From Leifsonia xyli subsp. cynodontis DSM 46306 (GTDB taxonomy: Bacteria > Actinomycetota > Actinomycetes > Actinomycetales > Microbacteriaceae): a stretch of DNA of 64,000 nucleotides. The translations under genes were made by a program, and so were the position numbers. The stretch spans positions 2,480,001 to 2,544,000 of the forward strand of contig NC_022438.1 of the NCBI RefSeq assembly GCF_000470775.1, written 5' to 3'. The notes under the pieces are model-generated. The model did no database searches. It was not told where the DNA came from and saw only the letters and a program-made list of their open reading frames with translations. This document shows, one piece after another, positions 52,683 through 61,580 of this stretch (position 1 is the first letter of the stretch; every line of letters starts with the position of its first letter).

Positions 52683-52717
52683 ACCCTCGCGAGGGGGCCT
52701 TACCGGAAGCGGGACGC

Positions 52718-54421
52718 TCAGCGCTCGGCGGGAGCGGCATGCATTCCGCGGTGACCGTCCTCGTCCGGCGCGGGCACTTCGGCCGCGTGGACGCCGTGGC
52801 GCACGGCGTCCACAGGAGCCTCCGAAGCGTGCGATCCGTGCGGCGCGGCGCCAGCGGCGGCTCCGGCTGTGACGGACTCCGGCTCGCCGGTGTCCGCACC
52901 CGCGTCCTTGCCGGCGCCGCTGCCTGCTCCTGCGGCACGCGGTCCCCAGGCCGGCGGGCGCGGCTTCTCCCACCAGACCACGAACAGCGCACCGAGGACG
53001 GCGACAGCAGCGGGCAGCAGCAGCGACTCCGACATCGCCTGCGTGAACCCGGCGTGCAGGAAGGCCGGCAGCTCCGTCCCGGTCGTCGCCCCGCTCGCGC
53101 TCGCGCCGCCGGGGAGCTTCGGCAGATCGACCGCGAGGCGGCCGGAGATGAGGGCGGCGATGGAGGCGCTGCCGAGCACCGCGCCGACCTGGCGGGTGGT
53201 GTTGAAGACGCCGGAACCGGCTCCGGCCTGGCTCAGCGGAAGGTTCCGGGTGGTGGTCGCCGAGATCGGCCCCCACACGCCGGACATCGCGATCCCGAGG
53301 AGGGCGCTCGGGATGAGGAGCAGCCCGATGTTCACGTCCGGGCTCAGCATCTGCGAGTAGAGGAACAGCGCGAGCCCGAACAGCACCAGGCCCGGGGTGG
53401 CGATGAACTTCGGGTTGATCTTGTCGATCAGCTTTCCCATCACCGGCGCGAGCGCACCGGAGAACACGGCGGTCGGCGCCAGCATCAGGGCCGACTGGGT
53501 GGGGGTGAGGCCACGGACGGTCTGGAAGTAGAACACCAGCGGCAGCGCCATGCAGGTCACGGCGAAGCCGACGGCCGTGATCGCGCCGTTGGAGAGCGAG
53601 AAGTTGCGGTCCTTGAACAGGGTGAGCGGCAGCAGCGGCTCCCTCTTGTTCAGGGCCTGCCAGACGACGAAGCCGATCAAGACGACGATGCCGGCGACGA
53701 TCAGACCCCACACGCTGATCGGGCCCCAGATGACGCCCCAATCGTAGGTGCCGCCCTCCTGGATGCCGAACACCAGCAGGAACATACCGGCCGCCGAGAG
53801 CACGACACCGAGGATGTCGAACCGGTGCGAGTGCGTCGGCAGCGCCGGGACCAGCCGCAGCGCGAGGACGAACGCGACGACACCGACCGGGAGGTTGATG
53901 AAGAAGATCCACTCCCAGCCGAGCGCGTCGACCAGGACGCCGCCGAGCAGCGGGCCGACGAGCGTCGCCACGCCGGCGACCGCGCCCCACAGGCCCATCG
54001 CTGCGCCGCGGCGGTCCGGCGGGAAGATGCGGATGATGACGGCCATCGTCTGCGGCGTCATCAGCGCCGCGCCGAGTCCCTGGACGACGCGGGCGGTGAT
54101 CAGCATCCCGATGCCGCCCCCCGGCATATCTCCGGAGAACCCGCACCAGGCGGAGGCGAGAGTGAAGATCACGAGGCCGATCAGGTAGATGTTCTTCGGG
54201 CCGAAGCGGTCGCCGAGACGACCGGTGATGAGGAGCGGCACGGCGTAGGCGAGCAGGTAGGCGCTCGTCACCCAGATGACCGCGTTGTAGTCGGTGCCGA
54301 GGTTCAGCCCCTTCATGATCGACGGGTTCGCCACGGAGACGATGGTGGTGTCGATGAGGATCATGAAGAATCCGATGACCAGCGCCCAGAGGGCGGGCCA
54401 GGGCTTCCATTCGCGTTCCAT
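52718..54421 (-). CDS. DHA2-family (EmrB/QacA-type) multidrug efflux transporter
   Basis: Proton-driven drug exporter with 14 transmembrane segments. Motifs: MILIDTTIVSVANPSIM (TM1), GRLGDRFGPKNIYLIGL (loop 2-3), GLGAALMTPQTMAVIIRIFP and GPLLGGVLVDALGWEWIFFI (motif C). The C-terminal 70 residues are a hydrophilic His/Ala-rich tail. ATG 54421 lies 29 bp after the padR stop; the two genes form an operon, so PadR probably controls it. Intact, 567 residues. Confidence 0.9.
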   Translation of the reverse strand: MEREWKPWPALWALVIGFFMILIDTTIVSVANPSIMKGLNLGTDYNAVIWVTSAYLLAYAVPLLITGRLGDRFGPKNIYLIGLVIFTLASAWCGFSGDMPGGGIGMLITARVVQGLGAALMTPQTMAVIIRIFPPDRRGAAMGLWGAVAGVATLVGPLLGGVLVDALGWEWIFFINLPVGVVAFVLALRLVPALPTHSHRFDILGVVLSAAGMFLLVFGIQEGGTYDWGVIWGPISVWGLIVAGIVVLIGFVVWQALNKREPLLPLTLFKDRNFSLSNGAITAVGFAVTCMALPLVFYFQTVRGLTPTQSALMLAPTAVFSGALAPVMGKLIDKINPKFIATPGLVLFGLALFLYSQMLSPDVNIGLLLIPSALLGIAMSGVWGPISATTTRNLPLSQAGAGSGVFNTTRQVGAVLGSASIAALISGRLAVDLPKLPGGASASGATTGTELPAFLHAGFTQAMSESLLLPAAVAVLGALFVVWWEKPRPPAWGPRAAGAGSGAGKDAGADTGEPESVTAGAAAGAAPHGSHASEAPVDAVRHGVHAAEVPAPDEDGHRGMHAAPAER

Positions 54422-54450
54422 GAGAAGTCTTTCTGTTGTGTTCGGGAGGT

Positions 54451-55035
54451 TCAGGGGTGGTGCTTCTCCTCGTCCCAGGAGAGCTCTCCCGAGACGAGGT
54501 CGTCGATCAGGGCATCGAGGGCGGCCACGTCGGCCTCCGCCATCGTGCGCAGATAGCGCACATCCATCCAGTACTTGACAGGCAGCCCCTTCGCCCGCAC
54601 GGTGTCGATCGCGTTGTCCAGCACGGCGATGTCGGCGCGGAGCAGACCGACCCGTTTCCGCAGGAGCGCGATCACGGTCTCGAGGGGCAGATTGTGCGCC
54701 TCCCCGAGACCGAGCGGGAACTCCGGGAACTCGTTGACCGGCGTGCCGAGGATCTCGGCCACGCGCTCAGCGAGCGCCAGCGTCCCCTTCTCCGTGATCT
54801 CGTAGGTGGTGCGCTCGGGCCGGTTGCCCTCGCGCTCGGTCCCGGTCGCCCGCACCAGAGCCTGCCAGGCCAGCCGGTCGACGGTGTGGTAGAGCGAGCC
54901 GGGACGGACCTTGACCAGCCGGTTCTCCGAGCGCTGCATGAGCGTCTGGTACATCTCGTACGGGTGCGTCGGCCCCTCGGCGAGCAGCGCGAGCGCGGCG
55001 ACGGCGAGGGAGGTGAGCGCAGGGGTACGGGGCAT
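54451..55035 (-). CDS. PadR-family repressor
   Basis: Winged-helix repressor, 194 residues. The DNA-binding part reads ALLAEGPTHPYEMYQTLMQR and KVRPGSLYHTVDRLAWQALV, with the usual wing TYEITEKGTLAL, then a helical dimer domain. ATG 55035. It is first in the operon with the DHA2 exporter. A palindrome (55084-55099) just upstream is the probable operator, giving autorepression. Intact. Confidence 0.9.
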   Translation of the reverse strand: MPRTPALTSLAVAALALLAEGPTHPYEMYQTLMQRSENRLVKVRPGSLYHTVDRLAWQALVRATGTEREGNRPERTTYEITEKGTLALAERVAEILGTPVNEFPEFPLGLGEAHNLPLETVIALLRKRVGLLRADIAVLDNAIDTVRAKGLPVKYWMDVRYLRTMAEADVAALDALIDDLVSGELSWDEEKHHP

Positions 55036-55083
55036 GGGTCCTGGGTGGTCGGCGGTTGGCGGGAAAAGTATTGAATGAATGAT

Positions 55084-55099
55084 TATTCCGAATGGAATA
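55084..55099 (-). promoter_or_regulatory. Candidate PadR operator
   Basis: Perfect inverted repeat TATTCC-GAAT-GGAATA in a local A/T-rich patch, 49 bp upstream of the padR ATG. Confidence 0.65.
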
Positions 55100-55122
55100 G
55101 TACGCATGGAGTGATCATGATG

Positions 55123-55560
55123 TCAAGCGGGTTCGCCGGGCTCCCCGCCCCGCTCCTCGAACAGCCGCCGGTGCGCTTCGGCTATGAGCTCCAGCGGAGT
55201 GAAATCGTCGAGGTCCGCTCTCGCGAGCACCGTCGCGGCGCCGATCCCCGTGAGGACCTGGAGCGCGGCCAATTCCTCGGCCGAGAATCCCCGCACCTTC
55301 AACCGGTAGACGCCGCTGCGCTGACGCCGTCCGCTCGCGAGCCGGCTCGCACTGCAGTCGACCACGCCGAGATCCTCGAGGTCGATCAGATGGGAGAGGG
55401 CCACGGTGGTCGACATCCGCAGAGCGGCGCCCATGTCGACGCTGGACGCGCCTTCGGGATGCGTCAGCAGATAGCGCAGCACCGCGGCACGGTTCGGCGT
55501 ACACGCGACCACCGCGAGGAAGCCAATCGCACGATCAGGGAGGGAGGAGGTCTCCGACAT
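55123..55560 (-). CDS. Winged-helix regulator, unknown specificity
   Basis: A 145-residue protein (149 if ATG 55575 is used). A winged helix-turn-helix is visible (NRAAVLRYLLTHPEGASSVD; ALRMSTTVALSHLIDLEDLG) with a basic wing (RLASGRRQRSGVYRLKV). The C-terminal helix is acidic. It resembles MarR/ArsR-type small regulators, but the family is not certain. A perfect 16-bp palindrome at 55621-55636 lies in its upstream A/T-rich region. It is divergent from nothing coding; padR is next on the same strand. Intact. Confidence 0.68.
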   Translation of the reverse strand: MSETSSLPDRAIGFLAVVACTPNRAAVLRYLLTHPEGASSVDMGAALRMSTTVALSHLIDLEDLGVVDCSASRLASGRRQRSGVYRLKVRGFSAEELAALQVLTGIGAATVLARADLDDFTPLELIAEAHRRLFEERGGEPGEPA

Positions 55561-55620
55561 TCGCCGACGCACCATGAGACCATCATGGGACGATCACTAT
55601 CAAAAATCTTGTTATTAACT

Positions 55621-55636
55621 TATCTGTTAACAGATA
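55621..55636 (-). promoter_or_regulatory. Perfect 16-bp palindrome upstream of the winged-helix gene
   Basis: TATCTGTTAACAGATA, in an unusual A/T-rich stretch (55590-55640), 61 bp upstream of the regulator start. Candidate autoregulatory operator. Confidence 0.6.
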
Positions 55637-55668
55637 TGACAGAGATCGAAGCGCTCCTCCGGGCCGCG

Positions 55669-56661
55669 TCAGGGCCGAACGGCCACCCGCGGATACTCCG
55701 AGCAGGCGAGCGCGGCGTCCACCTCAGCCAGCGGGAAAACCGCGCCCACCAGTTCCTCGAACGGGTATCCTCGCCCCTCGCCGGCGAGGAAACGGACGGC
55801 CTGCTCCAGGTGATGCGGCGCGTAATCATGCACACCGCGAACAGTGAGCAGCCGGCGCGCGAGCTGTTCCGGCAGCAGCGGCCGTTCGGCAGACGGTCCG
55901 GCAGGGCCGACGGAGCCGACGAGCACCAGGATGCCGCCGACGTCCAGCATCCCGAAGAGAGAGCGCAGGGCGAACGGCGCCCCCGTGAACTCGAGTGCGA
56001 TCGTCGGCGCCGCACCGCGCCCGCCGGCCTTCACGAAAGCCGCCAGCGAGCCTCCCAGGCCCTCAGCGGAGACCCCGGGATCGGCCACGGCGACAGCACC
56101 GAACGCGAGAGCCGCCTCACGGCGCTTCGGGTCGGGGGAGGGACAGCCCCGGCCCGCCTCGGCGGGGCTGAGGGCGAAGTCGGCGAGGTCGCGCCAGCCC
56201 AGCGCGTCGAGCACGGCGTCCTTGGTCGCGCGTGAGAAGCCCGTGATGAGGGCGACCTTGACGCCGATCGCGCGGAGACGGCGGATGAGCTCCTCGGCGC
56301 CCGGGACGGGACGGAGGCCCTCCTCTGCGGCAAGCTCGACGTAGGCGGACCCGAACACGGCGTTCGCGTGCTGCGCCTGGTACTCGTCGACGGTGAGCAC
56401 GCGGAAGACGGAGATCGTCGGCTGCCCCATCGTCTCGCGGACGAAGGCACGGGCGCGGGCGGAGTCGGCGGCAGACCCGGCGATGCCCGCGGCTTCGGCG
56501 GCGCGCTCGAAGGCCCGCTCCACCAGCGCGCCGTCGACGACCGTCGTCCCGGCCAGGTCGAGCACGACGAGCTGGAGGTCGTCGACATCGAGGTCGTCGG
56601 TTTCGTCGTCGATGGTCGCGGCATCGTCGAACTCGCTGGTGATGAGACCGTCAGGGGTCAT
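55669..56661 (-). pseudogene. In-frame chimera: HAD phosphonatase-like N-half fused to alcohol dehydrogenase C-half
   Basis: A continuous 330-codon frame from ATG 56661. Residues 30-185 are a HAD hydrolase of the phosphonatase-like type: nucleophile motif LVVLDLAGTTVVDGALVERA, then KVALITGFSRATKDAVLDAL, ending LSPAEAGRGCPSPD. From PKRREAALAFGAVAVADPGV the sequence is the C-terminal half of a zinc alcohol dehydrogenase (LDVGGILVLVGSVGPAGPSA; LAEVDAALACSEYPRVAV), without its Rossmann glycine motif or zinc ligands. The HAD end (general acid Asp region) and the ADH front are both missing, so a deletion fused the two genes. Both types occur in phosphonate clusters. Function unlikely, but an intact product would be made. 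Confidence 0.78.
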
Positions 56662-56691
56662 GGTGTGGCCTTTCTGTGCGGGGAGTGCCGG

Positions 56692-57840
56692 CTAGCGGAG
56701 CGGGGCCGCCGGGACCGGGACCCGCGGAACGGAGGAGAAGAGGTCGTCCACGACCCGATCGGCGAGGCCGAGGCCGGTCGTCATCCCGATGCCCGTGGTC
56801 ACCGAGACCACTCGGACGGATGGAGCGGGCGAGGCGACCAGGAAATCGTCCGGCGCGGAGGCGTAGACGCCCTGCCAGCGCTCGCGCACCCGCAGGCGCT
56901 CGACGCCGAACAGCGCGCGGGTCTGTTCCAGCAGCAGTTCGAACGCCGGTTCGGACTGGAAGGGCGGCACATCCGCGTCGCGGTAATGCGTGTCGCCGAC
57001 GATCAGCGAATCGTCCGGGCGCTGGGTGTACATCTGGTTCACATCCAGCGCCGCCAGCTCGGGATGCGCCTCAGCCAGCCGCTCGCGCACCACCGGTGCG
57101 CTCGGGGTCGCCGCGAACCCGCCGTACCGCAGCAGCGACCAGCCCGTCAGCACCGGCGCGGAGAGCGGCCGGTCGAGGTCGGCGTCCACGAGCATCATGT
57201 CGAGACCGCAGCGCAGGATGCCGTGTGCCTCCGCGATGCCGGGGAACAGCTGATCGACATCGTGGTTCACAGCGACGACGACCGCATCGGCGGAGACCCG
57301 CCCGCGCGAGGTGTACACGCGCCCGGTCTCCACGCCGGTCACGGTGGTCTGCCAGAAGAAGTCGACGCCGTGCGCGTCCAGCCAGCGGGCGATCGCCGGC
57401 GCGGCCTCGCGCGGGTCCACCTGCAGATCGGCGGGCAGCAGCGCGCCGCCGACGACACCGCCGCCAGCCGGGACGCGCTCGCGCACCTCCGCGGGCGTCA
57501 GCAGCCGCACATCCTGGACTCCGCGGCGGTCGCGGAACTCCTCGAGCACGGCGAGCTCGTCCGCCGCCTGGGCGACGACGACCGTCCCGGACTCGCGCAG
57601 CCAGAACCCGGCCTCCGGGGCGAGCATCAGCCACAGCTCCCGCGCGAGCTCGGCATAGGTGCGCGCCTCGCCCTCCTGCGGGGTGACGCACAGGTGCCCG
57701 AAGTTGCGGATCGAAGCGCCGTTCACACCCCGCGCCCGCTCGATGACGGCGACCGTCAGCCCGCGCCGGAGCGCCGCCACGGCGTGCCCCAGGCCGACGA
57801 CGCCCCCGCCGACCACCGCCAGATCGTAGTGCCTTCCCAT
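56692..57840 (-). CDS. FAD-dependent oxidoreductase, phosphonate-cluster (TIGR03364-like)
   Basis: DAO-family flavoenzyme; relatives sit in phosphonate-use clusters beside phosphonatase-like HAD proteins and an alcohol dehydrogenase. The FAD site is DLAVVGGGVVGLGHAVAAL; later motifs include GASIRNFGHLCVTPQEGEA and VSVTTGIGMTTGLGLADRVV. ATG 57840; the stop lies 31 bp before the chimera gene, so one operon is likely. 382 residues, intact. Without transporter or hydrolase its role is now unclear. Confidence 0.83.
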   Translation of the reverse strand: MGRHYDLAVVGGGVVGLGHAVAALRRGLTVAVIERARGVNGASIRNFGHLCVTPQEGEARTYAELARELWLMLAPEAGFWLRESGTVVVAQAADELAVLEEFRDRRGVQDVRLLTPAEVRERVPAGGGVVGGALLPADLQVDPREAAPAIARWLDAHGVDFFWQTTVTGVETGRVYTSRGRVSADAVVVAVNHDVDQLFPGIAEAHGILRCGLDMMLVDADLDRPLSAPVLTGWSLLRYGGFAATPSAPVVRERLAEAHPELAALDVNQMYTQRPDDSLIVGDTHYRDADVPPFQSEPAFELLLEQTRALFGVERLRVRERWQGVYASAPDDFLVASPAPSVRVVSVTTGIGMTTGLGLADRVVDDLFSSVPRVPVPAAPLR

Positions 57841-58075
57841 GCCGACTCCTTCCGCGCCTCAGCGCGTCGCCTTCCGCATCCAGACGGCGACGACCTCCAC
57901 GGGGAAGGCCGTCGCCCGATCGCGAGGACGAACGCGAACACCTCGTTCCACGCCGCGACGCGCGCCACGCTGTCCGGGGAGGGGCCGCTCCCGCCACCGC
58001 CGACGGCCCCGGGGACCGTCGGCGCACGGATTCGTCAAGCCCCGCCCCTCGACAGCGCGCGCGTTCTCAGCCATG
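57841..58075 (-). pseudogene. Unresolved gene remnant upstream of the FAD oxidoreductase
   Basis: In the 409-bp gap before purS the minus strand has coding-like pieces in shifted frames: MAENARAVEGRGLTNPCADG from an ATG at about 58075, PDSVARVAAWNEVFAFVLAI in another, and ATAFPVEVVAVWMRKATR ending near the next gene. No family could be fixed (a LysR-like or transporter tail is possible). The rest of the gap (58076-58249) holds only the likely purS promoter with a TAGAAT box. Confidence 0.35.
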
Positions 58076-58249
58076 CGCACCACGGTAGGGGACGGGGACG
58101 ACAGCGGCGGGAAGCCCGGGTAACCGGAAGGTGAACGGCGGGCGACCGCCGCAGGAGTGCGGGCGGGGCCGGCGGGGGCCGGTCCGACCAGCTCCGGCCC
58201 CACGGTAGAATCGGTGCGTCCCCATGCGCGAGTGAGCGGAGATCACCCT

Positions 58250-58506
58250 TTGTCGACGATCGTTGTTGAAGTCATGCCCAAGGCCGAACTGCTCGACCCG
58301 CAGGGGAAAGCCGTCGCCGCGGCGCTCACCCGCACCGGGAAGGGAGCGTTCTCCTCGGTCCGCGTCGGCAAACGCTTCGAGCTGACCGTGGACGGCCCGA
58401 TCGACGACGCCACGCGCGCCGCGGTCGAGGAGATCGCGAACGACATCCTCTCCAACTCCGTGATCGAGGACGTAGTGGGCATCCACTATCCGCACGAGGA
58501 CGCCTG

Positions 58507-58507
<1 letters not shown>
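58250..58507 (+). CDS. purS: PurS subunit of FGAM synthase
   Basis: Small subunit of phosphoribosylformylglycinamidine synthase. The sequence STIVVEVMPKAELLDPQGKA and IEEIANDILS-like VEEIANDILSNSVIEDVVG match the family; 85 residues. The start is TTG 58250, with GCGGAG seven bases before it; no ATG fits. Its stop overlaps purQ in TGATG, so the pair is coupled. Intact. purL is not adjacent. Confidence 0.92.
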
Positions 58508-59205
<698 letters not shown>

Positions 59206-59274
59206 CCGGGAGCCATGGCCGCCCTTCGGGCGAAGGGACTAGCGGCGCTCTTCCGGGCGGCGTTGACTGAGGGC

Positions 59275-59523
59275 ATGGACGACACGGCGGGACGCAGGAC
59301 ACTCATCCGCACCCTCATGCAGCAGTTGCAGACCGGCCCGGTCACGGTGCGCGCGGAGGACATCGACATCTCGCCCCTCGAATGGCGCTCAGCCGCACGA
59401 GAGGCCGCCCAGCGGCTCGACCGGCCACTGACCGTGTACGCGCACGGGACAGTCACCTGGGTGCGGCTCGCGGAGCCGCCGACAGCGCCGACGCGCGCGC
59501 AGCGCCTTCCAACTTTCGGGTGA
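59275..59523 (+). CDS. Small conserved protein, paralogue of 23339-23548
   Basis: An 82-residue protein, unknown function. Begins MDDTAGRRTLIRTLMQQLQ and shares RRTL, GPVTV-A, EWRSAAREAAQRLDRPLTVY and TWVRL with the 69-residue product at 23339. ATG 59275 is chosen because the similarity starts there; an upstream ATG 59215 would add a poorly matched 20-residue tail. The C-terminal 15 residues (PPTAPTRAQRLPTFG) are an extension without counterpart. It follows purQ by 69 bp. Confidence 0.68.
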   Translation: MDDTAGRRTLIRTLMQQLQTGPVTVRAEDIDISPLEWRSAAREAAQRLDRPLTVYAHGTVTWVRLAEPPTAPTRAQRLPTFG

Positions 59524-59557
59524 TGCGCGCCGCCGCGGCTCCGGCGATGCTGGAAAC

Positions 59558-60015
59558 ATGCCACCTCGCCTCCTCTATCGAACGCTCGCCATCGCGGAAG
59601 CCGCCACCTGGACGCTCCTCCTCGCGGGAATGCTGCTGAAATACGCCGTCAAAGTCGGGGATTGGCCGGTCGTCGTGGCCGGTTCCCTCCACGGTTTCGT
59701 GTTCCTCTCGTACGCCATCGTGGCCACCCTCGTCAACGTCAACCAGCGCTGGCGCCTGCCGCTCATCGTGCTCGCTGTCGTCACCGCGATCGTCCCGTAC
59801 GCGACCGTGCCGTTCGACCTCTGGGCGGACCGCTCGGGCGGCTGGACGGGGGCTGGCGCACGACAGCCACCGAAGACCCTCGCGACCACACGAGGTTCGG
59901 CCGGCTGTTCCGGTGGATGCTGACGCACGTCCCGGTGCTGGCCGGAACCCTGGCGGCCCTCGCCGTGGCGATCATGGTGGCGCTGCTGCTGATCGGGCCG
60001 CCGAAGCTGTCCTGA
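59558..60015 (+). pseudogene. DUF3817-like membrane protein, frameshifted
   Basis: Small integral membrane protein. Frame 1: LYRTLAIAEAATWTLLLAGM, then GSLHGFVFLSYAIVATLVNV, the DUF3817 pattern. A base is lost at about 59838 in GGGCGGCTGG; the next frame gives RLDGGWRTTATEDPRDHTRF and the last helix VLAGTLAALAVAIMVALLLI. The break falls in the loop before the last helix. ATG 59558. The 255 bp beyond (60016-60270) hold nothing clear apart from an A/T-rich promoter-like patch. Confidence 0.72.
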
Positions 60016-60270
60016 CCGCTGGCTCCGCGGACCCGGCCCTCCCTAGCTGCCTCCGCGTTCACGGGTCGAGGCTGAGGTGGGGCTGTGGCATGCGGGGAGG
60101 TGGGGATGGGGATGCTCGATGATCACCACCTCTCTGGCGTGCTTCTTTCCCACGACCGCCGCGTCAGCGCGGACCGGGGCTTGACAGGCACGCTTTGATC
60201 CAGTAAAGCGTACCGCAACCCAATACTGCGCACAGAAGTTATCCTAAACAAGATTCGAGGTGGGTTTGCC

Positions 60271-61376
60271 ATGATGACGAAACCTCCGAAGAAGGCGTTC
60301 CCCTGTCGTCGCCTCTTCAGCGTCGTCGCAGCCGGGGTGGTTCTCGCTCTTACGCCCGTCGCCGGGGCGCTTGCCGCTCCATCGTCTCCGCCCGGCGGCA
60401 AGGTCGCGGTCGCGACGCGGCCAGCGAACGTGCCGGCTGACTACATCGCCACTCCCGACGGATTCTTCGCACCGAGTTGCGTCTATCGTCTCGCCGCGAA
60501 CCAGCTTCTCATGCCGGACCGCGGCACCGAGGCCATCGTCACGATGTCAGCCGCACAACGGCGCCTCGCCAACCCCGCGGCATGGGCGCCCCCGCCGCCC
60601 CTTTATCGACGGGCGTGGTCGACACGGTGACTCCCCAGCAGATTTCCACCGCACCGCACGTCAGCGCCTGCACGCACAACCACTACAGCCCGGCGGGCAC
60701 TGCCCTCTCGCCTCAAACGACCACGCAGTCCAGACCGAAGCGGCCCACAATCAACGGATGGCTGGAGGATGCGCAAGACGCCACGACGGGGCCGATGAGC
60801 TCTTTGCACGAGGAGTGGAATGTTCCACGTGGCCCGAAGAAGCCCGGCAGGCAATACGTCTACTTCTTCCCAGGCTTTCAGAACCTAGAAGGACCCGCCA
60901 CGATCATGCAGCCAGTGCTTGCCTGGACAGGTTCCGGCAACATCAACGGATGGTACGCGTCAAGCCGGAACTGCTGCATCGTCGGCAATGTGTACGGCAG
61001 CGATAACATCCTGATCACCGGAACCACCGTGACCGGCGACGTGTCCGGGCAGGGCTGCGACCCATCCACGGGCGTGTGCTCGAGCTGGACGATCACCGTC
61101 ACCGACCAGCGATCGAAAAAGTCCGCCACTCTCACCACCACCTCCGGGGGATACCCGATGAACTGGACATTCGGCGGAGTGCTCGAGCCCTACGGCGTGT
61201 CCCGTTGTTCTCATTTCCCCGGCACCGATTTGACATTTTCGAATACCAGTTTCACCAACATCGCTAACGAACCAGTGTCCCCAACGTGGGAGACCGAGAT
61301 ACACACCCCGGTCTCGCCACAATGCGGCTACAAGGTCACGTTCCCCAGCCCTGACTCCATAACTCTGAGCTACTGA
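60271..61376 (+). pseudogene. Secreted protein of unknown family, frameshifted
   Basis: The signal peptide (FSVVAAGVVLALTPVAGALA) is followed by a mature region, frame 1 to about 60600, where the frame breaks in GCCCCTTTATCGACG. The next frame holds STGVVDTVTPQQISTAPHVS, NGWLEDAQDATTGPMSSLHE, QYVYFFPGFQNLEGPATIMQ and several cysteines, ending at a TGA. The middle resembles a group of actinobacterial and fungal secreted proteins without known function. Possibly a lost host-interaction protein. Confidence 0.68.
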
Positions 61377-61427
61377 AACCCTCTTCCTGCCGTCGAACAC
61401 CAACCATAACGGCCCGGAGCGATTCTG

Positions 61428-61495
61428 GGATTCTCGCGGTCGTTGCACCACCAGAGAAGTTCTGGGAGCTGCAACGACCGCGGCCCGTTCCAGCG
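61428..61495. repeat. Relict IS30-like terminal segment
   Basis: The run GGATTCTCGCGGTCGTTGCA, then TTCTGGGAGCTGCAACGACC and GCGGCCCGTT, matches the transposase-start end of the IS30 element (GGGTTCTAACGGTCGTTGCA, TTCTGGGAGTTGTAACGACC, GTGGCCCGTT) with about 80% identity over 65 bp. No other part of the element follows, so it is a solo end or a related, older element. Confidence 0.72.
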
Positions 61496-61580
61496 CCAGC
61501 TCGAACTCGAACACCGGCCTCGTCGGCTCCGGCATCGGCACCCCGCTGCCGGAACCGCCGTCCACTCCATCCTCCCCTCG

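Larger units (their letters stand above)
51154..52701. terminator. Bidirectional terminator interrupted by IS30 copy 3
   Basis: Left arm AAGGCCCCCTCGCGA (51154-51168) and right arm TCGCGAGGGGGCCTT (52687-52701) are perfect 15-bp complements now 1.5 kb apart. With the IS and one ACC removed the loop is ACCC. It originally ended both the VOC gene and the DHA2 transporter, which converge here. Confidence 0.85.

Noticed and set aside
52739..54556. Plus-strand open frame of 605 codons opposite the DHA2 exporter
   Set aside because: Arg/Glu/Asp/His-rich shadow with no domain; the minus strand encodes a complete 14-helix transporter and the start of padR.
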